DNA of 64,000 nucleotides from Cryptomeria japonica (lineage: Eukaryota; Streptophyta; Pinopsida; Cupressales; Cupressaceae). This document shows, piece after piece, positions 32,864 through 41,654 of the stretch; positions within the stretch are counted from its first letter, which is position 1; every line of letters begins with the position of its first letter. Below the pieces are notes generated by a model that saw only the letters and a program-made list of their open reading frames with translations, was not told where the DNA came from and ran no database searches. A program made the translations under genes and the position numbers. The stretch lies in contig NC_081405.1 of the NCBI RefSeq assembly GCF_030272615.1, forward strand, positions 653,876,920 to 653,940,919, given 5' to 3'.

Positions 32864-32871
32864 TTTTTAAA
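32864..32871 (+). other. 8-bp LTR1-LTR2 junction in D
   Basis: The sequence TTTTTAAA separates the end of LTR1 (CCCCCACACA) from the start of LTR2 (TGTAGCATCG). Its first T matches the base after LTR2 (PBS side) and its final TAAA matches the last bases before LTR3 (PPT side, GGCTAAA). Confidence 0.85.
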
Positions 32872-34559
32872 TGTAGCATCGTAAATTGTACGCACTTGCT
32901 AGGGTGGTACAATTTCACACCTAGTTTAGCACCCGCCTTGGCGCATTTTGCATTTTGCATTGCATTTCCCCTTTAGCACTTAATTAATCAAATTAATTAG
33001 GTCTAAGGTTCTATTTTATCATTCCATATCATAAAGTTGGGCCCTTTTCATTAAAGTGTGCCCCTTTCATTTTATTCCTCCAATACATCATTTAATCAAA
33101 AACCCTAATTAGGTCCTATTTTGAACTTGGGGGCTTGATTTCGGGGGTCAAAACATCTCAAAATCACCTGTAACTTTGGGATTCTCTCTAAAATCATCAT
33201 ATCCGACGGCCCTAAAAATTTGGTGAAAAGTTGTTGGGACCATGGCGCCCGGAGAGGACCATGGCGCCCAGCGTGCACATGGTCCTGGACATTTTTCCCA
33301 AAATTTTAGGAGCATGATCCAATCATAAAATAAAGCTTAACCCCAAGAAATTGGTGGGAGATTCAATCTCTAGGTCGGCCAAAAGTTGAAATTAAGACCT
33401 AGGGTTTCATATATAAGATCTCTCTTTCTTCATTTGAAAGAATCCAGATTTTTGGTTTCAAGGGCCTTCTATGTAGCGAAAGATCAGATCTTTGAAGACT
33501 TCAACAACATTCAACATCCATCCATCAAGCATTCATCAATTTCATTCATCCATTTAGGGCTTTGAAGACATTGAAGAGCAATAGGGGATCACTGACTGAA
33601 GATTGGCTTGTACCCCTCCCTTGGGGTTGGGTATGATTTCATGTTGTTTTCATGTCTTTGCATAAGCCTCATTATATCATTTGTATTCATGCTTTAGATC
33701 ATTTTGCATCTTGATTTGGAGCATTTACATTATCATTTACAAGCAATTAGGGTTTACTTTCTAGGTTGCTCTAGTTTGCTTACTTTCATTTTAGGATCTT
33801 GCACACACACAAGGTTTGCACACACTACTTTTACAATACAACTTGGCTATTCATGGAGGTGGAAATCACCAAAACGGGGGTTTGACTAAGGCAAAACCCT
33901 ATATAGCCGCCCACCATACGTTTTCAGATATAAGTGCAGGTTTCAGGATTCGGACGACGCCGCAAGTTGCAGATCCGACGGAAGCAGACTGAGACAGAAC
34001 TACACACCAAATTTCAGAGAAAAAGACTAGGACAGGGGCTTGGGGTACCCTGTTCCTGCTAGGACAGGGGTGCTGGGCACCCTGGTCCCTAGGATAGGGG
34101 CGTTGGGCGCCCTGGTCCTTCTGTCAGACAGCAAGTTTCAGCATTTTGACAGCTTTTCAGGTTGCAAAACAGCAGTTTTCGGAGCAGTTTCAGGGGCAGA
34201 ATCAGGACCGTGGTGCCCGCGCCCCCATCCCGAACATTTTCACTCAGATTTTAACTCCGGGTACACATCTGCATTCTTATCTTGTCGTTGTGTTTACAGC
34301 TTTCCATTGTTTAATCTCAATTCTGCAATCTTGTTACTAGTTCATACTTACACTTTAGGGTTAATAGTTGAACTTGCATCATTTTATCTATCATTTGCAA
34401 CAAAGGAATAGAAATCCTAATAGGTAGCCCATGGCTCTCTCTTCCACAAAAATAAGTAGCCAATTGTGTGATACCTCTAGGCTATTTCGTATTCCACAAA
34501 TGTGTGTCAAAAGGTGAGATTAGGGCATGTTTGCTTAGTGTCACTTTTTCCCCCACACA
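32872..34559 (+). repeat. D LTR2
   Basis: 1,688 bp, nearly identical to LTR1 and LTR3 in most of its length. It directly precedes the PBS and internal region, so it is the functional 5' LTR. TATA-like at about 33408-33416. GGACCATGGCGCCC motifs at about 33238 and 33257. The minisatellite at 34031-34132 has three units. Confidence 0.92.
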
Positions 34560-34562
34560 TAT

Positions 34563-34582
34563 TGGTGAACTCGACGTGAACT
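34563..34582 (+). promoter_or_regulatory. Putative primer binding site of D
   Basis: TGGTGAACTCGACGTGAACT lies four bases after the LTR2 end. It starts with the TGG expected of a PBS. Its decayed equivalent follows the E LTR at 18408. The cognate tRNA is not identified. Confidence 0.6.
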
Positions 34583-34893
34583 CCAATCTTCTCTAATTCT
34601 GATTTATGTTTTCAAATTTGAGTGTTTATGCTATTTCAAATTCAAATTTCTATTTACAAGTTTTAATTTCTTGCAAGATTCAAAAATTTAGAGGAAATTT
34701 TTGCTAAAACCCTAATTTTGTTGAACTTGTGGATAGCTTAATTGTGATCAATAATTTCAAATCTGATTTAGGAACTCATTTGAATCATAAATTTCATTTT
34801 CTAAATCTACATTCTAAGTGCTTGCATTGGTTAAAATTAAACATTTCCTTCTATTTTGCATGTGTTATCATTTGAAAAAGGAAAATTGTTGTC
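34583..34893 (+). other. D leader before the long ORF
   Basis: 311 bp of AT-rich untranslated sequence. I see no feature other than scattered ATGs in short frames. Confidence 0.5.
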
Positions 34894-37692
34894 ATGATGC
34901 ATTCATTTCATAGATGTGATAATGGGTTAGCTTCCCTTGTTTCAATTTTTCCTTCTCCTAAAGAACCTCCCCCCATCTATAACAACATTTTAGTGCCTAA
35001 AAGAGTTTCTTCCAATCCCTTTGAGAATCTCCCATGCTCTAAGGATGAAGACTTTAAGAGTGATCTTAACAACTCTCCTAAAATGTGCCCTTCCTATTTA
35101 GCTATCCTAGAGGAAGAGAATGATATCATAAACACCTTTCTTAATGTTACTTCACCTTCCCTACATGATGCCTCTCTAAGTGAAAAGGTATTGATGGACA
35201 CTGACTTATTTTCTCCTAAAGTTGGTCCTTCCAATGGGGGCATGTTAGTGCAACAAGAGGTTATGAACACTTCTTTCAAAGATCTACTTCCTAAGCATGA
35301 ATCTTTGGAGAAATATGTTCATGTTCCTCCTAAAAAGCACTCCCTTCATGAGGATCCTTTTGTGCAAGAAGATGACATGATCCCTACATTCCCTAGTGAT
35401 GGCATTTCCTTTTCCAACAAAATTCCCACTAGAGACGATGAATTAATGATAAATGCTTACCCTTCTCCTAAAGTTTGTCTTACCCATAAGCATCCCTTAG
35501 AGAAAGAAGATGAAATAATAAGCAATTTCCTTAATTCTCTCTCCCCTAAAGATCATATTGAACATATTTTGAGGAAAGAGGATGAGTTTAACACATCTAT
35601 TGATGCTCTCCCTCCTAAGGATGAGGAATTAATAAACAATGTTATCTCCTCTCCCGAAATTGACAATACTTCAAACATTCCTTTCAACCACTTCCCTATT
35701 TGGGATGAACCATTAGAAGAAGGTGTAGATTATTCTCTACCCCATGAGAGAACCCTAGCCAAAGGGGATGAAATCAAGATTGAAAACTCCCTTGATAGTT
35801 TCTCACCTTCCTTGAATCTCAATTATTCTCCCTCTAAAAATAAAGCATCTCCCTCTCCTCAACTTGGTTCTACTCATAAGGAAACCCTAGTTCAAAGAAA
35901 TATGGTTATCATCTCTTTCAAAGATCTCCCTCTCAAAAGTGAGACTTTAGAGAGTAATGTTGATTCTTCTCCTAGAGAGTTTATTCCCCATGTAGATCCT
36001 TTGATGATAGAGGATGATATGACCTTTCCTAGTATTACTCCTCCTACTAGAACATCAATGCCTACCCCTTGTCTCTCTCCTAAAATTGATTTAATCCGTG
36101 ATAAGATTTTAGTGCAAGAGAAGACTATCAATAATTCTTCCAACACTTTTGTTCATTCCTCTAAACCATCCTCAATCAATTTGATACATGTGAATGAAAC
36201 ACCTAACAAACCTCTCTTCACTGTCCAAGGTGCCTGTCCTTCTCAAAATTCTCAACCTTTAAATAAGCCTATCTTAGTGGTTCAAGGTGGTTATGCTAAT
36301 GACTCTTTTTGCACTCCTAAGAAACCTATTATTACTATGCAAGGAGGTTATTCTACTAAGAGCCCTTATGAGTATGCTAAGCAACTGACTAGAGAGAGTT
36401 ATCATGCGGTTGCCCATACTTATACCACAAGAAACAATAGGCAACCTAATCCTCCTCCAGTTATCCCAACTTCACTTCCTCCTTCCCAACCTATTCTTCT
36501 GCAAGCTCCACGTATTTCACAAGTTCTTGGTAAGGAATATGATCTCATAGAACAACTTAAAGCTACCCCTGCTAAGATATCCCTTTGGGATTTGATCCAA
36601 ACTTCTTCTGCTCATCATGGAATGTTACAAGATGCCTTGAAAGATTTGAATGTTCCTCCACCTAATACATCTAGTAATATAGTGTCTTTGGTTAACTCTG
36701 TGATGAATCCTAAAGCTCAAATCGTGTTTACTCAAGATGAGTTGCCTACTAGTGAAATTCAACATCAATATGATCCCTTGATGATTGTGGTTATCATAAA
36801 TGACACTGCTATAAGACAAACACTGATAGATAATGGTTTTGGCCTTAATGTGTGTAGCATTAATCTATTGCATAAGATGAATGTGGATACATCCCTTATT
36901 GAGCCTGACTCTCATCCCATTCGAGGCTTTGATAATGTGGTTAAGTCTTCATTAGGTATTATCACCTTACCCATCATAGTGGGACCTGTTACTTTGCCTA
37001 CTCCTATCCATGTTATTTCGGGAAATCTAACATACAACTTGTTATTAGGGAGACCTTGGATTCACAGTATGCAAGTTGTCCCCTCTACATTGCATAGACA
37101 AGTTAAATTTATTTATAATAATAAGACATATACCTTGATAGGTGATACTAATTTTCAAGCTTGTTTGCAAACATCTACTTCCAAAGGGAGTTCTTCTAAG
37201 CCTTCCTCTTCTAGTGATGACTCGTTAAACAAGATACCTATGGATGAATCATCACCCTCTGATAATCAAAATTCTTTGGATGAGTCTGAAGTTCCTGAAG
37301 AAGATTCTTCTCGACTTGAATCTACACATGAAAAGGCTTTTGACCCTGAGAAGGTTCTCACAGAAGATGATTGGGGATCTCTTGATTTTAATCCCACCTT
37401 TGTAGGTGAGTATAGGGTTCCTCCTAGAGAGCTTAAAGTTAAAAAGAAGGAAGAAACTAGAGATCAATCAGTCTTACCTGAACCTATGAGCAATAATTTT
37501 GTGGCTGCTTCTCAAACTTCTTCTCCTCACACCTCTAATTCTAAAGAATTTGATTCTTTGTCTTATGAAAAACCACCTTTTCTTTCTGAAATGGCTAATC
37601 GTTATGGTCGTGGTTTTCATATTTTGGCTAAGAGTGGCTATAGTGGAAATGGTTGTGGCACAAATGAACAAGGGATTAAAGTTCCTTTATAA
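34894..37692 (+). CDS. 932-residue polyprotein: repetitive N-half, retropepsin, G-patch
   Basis: An uninterrupted frame of 932 codons. Residues 1-430 are degenerate repeats of about 40 residues in which a SPK or SPP motif is followed by an acidic EEDEI-like stretch and a short hydrophobic segment. Residues about 440-520 contain KP(I/L)xxxQGGY repeats. YDLIEQLKATPAKISLWDL (about 547) is the conserved pre-protease segment of plant Ty3 polyproteins. The retropepsin-like domain covers about 625-745 (TLIDNGFGLNVCS with DNG in place of DS/TG; NLLLGRPWIHSMQ). A G-patch closes the protein (YGRGFHILAKSGYSGNGCG, about 900-920). No zinc knuckle and no RT follow. It may process or accompany Gag supplied in trans. 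A second frame (37699-38121) continues for 140 codons without recognisable domains. Confidence 0.8.
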   Translation: MMHSFHRCDNGLASLVSIFPSPKEPPPIYNNILVPKRVSSNPFENLPCSKDEDFKSDLNNSPKMCPSYLAILEEENDIINTFLNVTSPSLHDASLSEKVLMDTDLFSPKVGPSNGGMLVQQEVMNTSFKDLLPKHESLEKYVHVPPKKHSLHEDPFVQEDDMIPTFPSDGISFSNKIPTRDDELMINAYPSPKVCLTHKHPLEKEDEIISNFLNSLSPKDHIEHILRKEDEFNTSIDALPPKDEELINNVISSPEIDNTSNIPFNHFPIWDEPLEEGVDYSLPHERTLAKGDEIKIENSLDSFSPSLNLNYSPSKNKASPSPQLGSTHKETLVQRNMVIISFKDLPLKSETLESNVDSSPREFIPHVDPLMIEDDMTFPSITPPTRTSMPTPCLSPKIDLIRDKILVQEKTINNSSNTFVHSSKPSSINLIHVNETPNKPLFTVQGACPSQNSQPLNKPILVVQGGYANDSFCTPKKPIITMQGGYSTKSPYEYAKQLTRESYHAVAHTYTTRNNRQPNPPPVIPTSLPPSQPILLQAPRISQVLGKEYDLIEQLKATPAKISLWDLIQTSSAHHGMLQDALKDLNVPPPNTSSNIVSLVNSVMNPKAQIVFTQDELPTSEIQHQYDPLMIVVIINDTAIRQTLIDNGFGLNVCSINLLHKMNVDTSLIEPDSHPIRGFDNVVKSSLGIITLPIIVGPVTLPTPIHVISGNLTYNLLLGRPWIHSMQVVPSTLHRQVKFIYNNKTYTLIGDTNFQACLQTSTSKGSSSKPSSSSDDSLNKIPMDESSPSDNQNSLDESEVPEEDSSRLESTHEKAFDPEKVLTEDDWGSLDFNPTFVGEYRVPPRELKVKKKEETRDQSVLPEPMSNNFVAASQTSSPHTSNSKEFDSLSYEKPPFLSEMANRYGRGFHILAKSGYSGNGCGTNEQGIKVPL

Positions 37693-39975
37693 CATAACAT
37701 GCATGAATATTCATTTGGACTTGGATATAACCTTTCTAAGCCCACCAAAGCATCTAAAAGACCATCTCTCAATGTGAATGCTATATTTAGTAGTGATGAT
37801 GATCTCACTTCAACTAAATCATCTTCTACTTCTATCAACTCTCATTCCCCTCATAAGGAAATCTTGGCGATGAACAAATCTCTTTATGACTCCCCTCAAA
37901 TTTCTAAATCCAATTATGAATCTTTATCTCCTATTCATCATAAAGTCCTTTCCTCCAGGGATAAGGCTCTAATAAATTACACTCATCCCTCTCCTAAGAT
38001 TTCTTGTGACTTTTCTTCTTCAATTTTTATCACTTTATACATGTTTTTGATCTCACTTATAATTGAGCATTCAGCATGTTATATTCAAATACCTCATTCA
38101 ATCTATCATGTCTTTAAATAACATTAATGGCTATTATGTTGGTCATCATTATGTGACATTGGTAGCTCATTTACTGGGGGCTCATTGTCATTCATGATGG
38201 TACAATTTCAAGTGCAATCATATTTTTGAAGCAACATAATAGCCTAATTTTCTATGTTATCTCTTGTTCCTATGGGGACAAGAGTGATTTCATACATCTC
38301 TTCTTTTTATGGTTAAAATTTCCCTTTGGGGTAATAGTGTGGAAATATTGATCATCTTTTCTTTAGAATCCTCTTTTCCTAGATATGGGAGAAGATGTGT
38401 ATTCTCTTTCTTATCCTACCCACTTCTTGTGAGGAGCATTTTACATACACTAATGTCTTGCTTGCATGAACTCATGTGAGTGTGCAGTACATTTTGCTTA
38501 TGTCTAAATCTCTCCCTAGAAGATTGTGTAAGTCCTTCTCATTGTCCTTATCCTTGGGAGGCAATGATCTTTCCTTATTTTTATCTAAGGATCCACTTTT
38601 TCCTATTTCATGGATGGTGTGAACTTTATTACTTGATGTTATTCCTTGTATGCATTTGTTGTTGTTTTTTCAAGGATTCTCTCTTACAAGAGGTGTAAGT
38701 CCTTGACTACAACCTCTTTTGCACTTGGTAAAATACATCCATAATGAATTCACTCTCCCAATTGGGTTAAAAAGAGCGTCATCCTTCATTAAGAATCACT
38801 TTCACCTCGCAAAAGAAGGAAGTATTGCATTCTTATTCTAGAAGATGTTATATTTGTCTAAGACAATTCCTCTCGGGGATAGGTGTCTTTTGTACAAAGA
38901 TCTCTTCTCCTCTAAGGATCTCCTTTACACATACTACAAGATATCCCTTTTCAACTATCTTATCCTTGCTTAAAGAGTGCAAAACTCTCTTGCTTGGATC
39001 TATGACATTGTTGCATTTTTGGGGTATCTTCTTTTGTGATGAAGGTAGGTATCCTTGTTCTACTTTGCTTATGACATAAACATTACACCTTTTGAGCAAT
39101 GGGTCATTCTCGGAACCAGAGCACAGACTCTTAGAGTGAGATGTCTCCATTTTTCTTTTATGCAAGGTGATTATTCTTGGAACCAGAGCATAGACTCTTA
39201 GAGCGAGATGTCACGCTTTTGTACTATACATATACAGGTTGTAGCATACTCGGGCATAGACTCCTATGAGGTGCTTCTAACCTCCCTTACACACACATGC
39301 ACGAGGTTGAGTGGAACTAGTGGCATAAGGCTAGACTTTCTCACTCTCCTCCCTTACATGGATCACCTAGACAGACTCTAGGGGCTAGTTTTCCATGTCC
39401 TTTTCCCATGGATCACCTAGACAAGATCTAGGGGCGAGAAGTCCATGTTTTCTCTCTCACTATTCTTCTCATGGATCACCAATGTGTGTATTCATGCTTT
39501 TTCCTTTCTTTTCTTCTCTTTGCATTTTGTTTCCATTTACATCCTTCATCTTGTGTTAGAGAACTCTCAAATCCTCACACTCTTTGTTGTGTTGGAATTG
39601 AGATTTAGTCTTCTTTCTTACCAAATGATTCTCCATTAGTTTTTGATCTCATATCAAATCTTCTTGTGAGCATTTTTCATCAATATTCGTTAATAATTCG
39701 AAGTGGTAAACATGATACCCTGTTTCAACTCACTAAAATTAGCAAGCCAAAATAGGGGGGGGCATATAGCTACCCTCAAATTTTCATCACCTTCCTTAGT
39801 AAGCATTAGGTGATTTTGTGATCTAACGTGTGTTTTGTAGGGTGCGGTTCCTAACTGTGTACTGCAGATACCGCTGGGGGCTTCGTTCGACAGACTTATG
39901 GATATATCCTTTTTCAAATAATGTTTACTTTTCTGTACTTTAGCTTGCATATGCATGTAGTGTTCATATGACCGC
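37693..39975 (+). other. D 3' region: one doubtful frame, then untranslated
   Basis: 37699-38121 is open in another frame, Ser-rich, with the SPKISCDFSSS style of the preceding ORF, so it may be a frameshifted tail of it. From 38122 there is no supported gene. Two pairs of direct repeats lie near the end: GGAACCAGAGCAYAGACTCTTAG at about 39112 and 39179 (68 bp apart), and CATGGATCACCTAGACA at about 39358 and 39407, with a third partial copy at 39470. No pol domain on either strand. Confidence 0.5.
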
Positions 39976-39991
39976 TAAAGTGGGGGCTAAA
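39976..39991 (+). promoter_or_regulatory. Polypurine tract of D
   Basis: AAAGTGGGGGCTAAA directly precedes the TGTAGCGTC start of LTR3. Two pyrimidines interrupt the tract, as in some Ty3 elements. Confidence 0.75.
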
Positions 39992-41647
39992 TGTAGCGTC
40001 GTAAATTGTACGTACTTGCTAGGGTGGTACAATTTCACACCTAGTTTAGCACCCGCCTTGGCGCATTTTGCATTTTGCATTGCATTTCCCCTTTAGCACT
40101 TAATTAATCAAATTAATTAGGTCTAAGGTTCTATTTTATCATTCCATATCATAAAGTTGGGCCCTTTTCATTAAAGTGTGCCCCTTTCATTTTATTCCTC
40201 CAATACATCATTTAATCAAAAACCCTAATTAGGTCCTATTTTGAACTTGGGGGCTTGATTTCGGGGGTCAAAACATCTCAAAATCACCTGTAACTTTGGG
40301 ATTCTTTCTAAAATCATCATATCCGATGGCCCTAAAAATTTGGTGAAAAGTTGTCAGGACCATGGCGCCCGGAGAGGACCATGGCGCCCGGCGTGCACAT
40401 GGTCTCGGACATTTTTCCCAAAATTTTAGGAGCGCGATCCAATCATAAAATAAAGCTTAACCCCAAGAAATTGGCGGGAGATTCAATCTCTAGGTCGGCC
40501 AAAAGTTGAAATTAAGACCTAGGGTTTCATATATAAGAGCTCTCTTTCTTCATTTGAAAGGATCCAGATTTTTGGTTTCAAGGGCCTTCTATGCAGCGAA
40601 AGATCAGATCTTTGAAGACTTCAACAACATTCAACATCCATCCATCAAGCATTCATCAATTTCATTCATCCATTTAGGGCTTTGAAGACATTGAAGAGCA
40701 ATAGGGGGTCACCGACTGAAGATTGGCTTGTACCCCTCCCTTGTGGTTGGGTATGATTTCATGTTGTTTTCATGTCTTTGCATAAGCCTCATTATATCAT
40801 TTGTATTCATGCTTTAGATCACTTTGCATCTTGATTTGGAGCATTTACATTATCATTTACAAGCAATTAGGGTTTACTTTCTAGGTTGCTCTAGTTTGCT
40901 TACTTTCATTTTAGGATCTTGCACACACACAAGGTTTGCACACACTACTTTTACAATACAACTTGGCTATTCGTGGAGGTGGAAATCACCAAAGCGGGGG
41001 TTTGACTAAGGCAAAACCCTATATAGCCACCCACCATACCTTTTCAGATATAAGTGCAGGTTTCAGGATTCGGACGACGCCGCAAGTTGCAGATCCGACG
41101 GAAGCAGACTGAGACAGAACTACACACCAAATTTCAAAGCAAAAGACCAGGACAGGGGCGTGGGGCACCTTGGTCCTGCCACGACAGGGGTGCTGGGCGC
41201 CCTGGTCCTTCTGTCAGACAGCAAGTTTCAGCATTTTGACAGCTTTTCAGGTTGCAAAACAGTAGTTTCTGGAGCAGTTTCAGGGGCAGAATCAGGACCG
41301 TGGCGCCCGCGCCCCCATCCTGAACATTTTCACTCAGATTTTAACTCTGGGTACACATCTGCATTGTTATCTTGTCCTTGTGTTTACAGCTTTCCATTGT
41401 TTAATCTCAATTCTGCAATCTTGTTACTAGTTCATACTTACACTTTATGGTTAATAGTTGAACTTGCATCATTTTATCTATCATTTGCAACAAAGGAATA
41501 GAAATTCTAATAGGTAGCCCATGGCTCTCTCTTCCACAAAAAGAAGTAGCCAATTGTGTGATACCTCTAGGCTCTTTCGTATTCCACAAATGTGTGTCAA
41601 AAGGTGAGATTAGGGCATGTTTGCTTAGTGTCACTTTTTCCCCCACA
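39992..41647 (+). repeat. D LTR3 (3' LTR)
   Basis: 1,656 bp, TGTAGCGTCGTAAATTG...TTCCCCCACA. GGACCATGGCGCCC motifs at about 40357 and 40376, TATA-like at about 40529-40537, two-unit minisatellite at 41151-41214. It ends two bases before the gtact TSD. Confidence 0.92.
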
Positions 41648-41654
41648 TAGTACT

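Larger units (their letters stand above)
31155..41649 (+). mobile_element. Element D: Ty3-type element with tandem left LTRs
   Basis: D is inserted in ORF2 of C with TSD gtact (31150-31154 and 41650-41654). Structure: LTR1, 8-bp spacer, LTR2, PBS, one long ORF with retropepsin and G-patch, long untranslated 3' part, PPT, LTR3. It is the innermost layer and has the only long intact ORF in the window. RT, RNase H and integrase are absent. The base pair ta at 41648-41649 lies between the last LTR (...CCCCACA) and the TSD. Confidence 0.92.

Noticed and set aside
34894-37692. 932-residue ORF as a host G-patch gene
   Set aside because: It lies between PBS and PPT of an LTR element, contains a retropepsin-like domain and the pre-protease segment of Ty3 polyproteins, and shows no introns.
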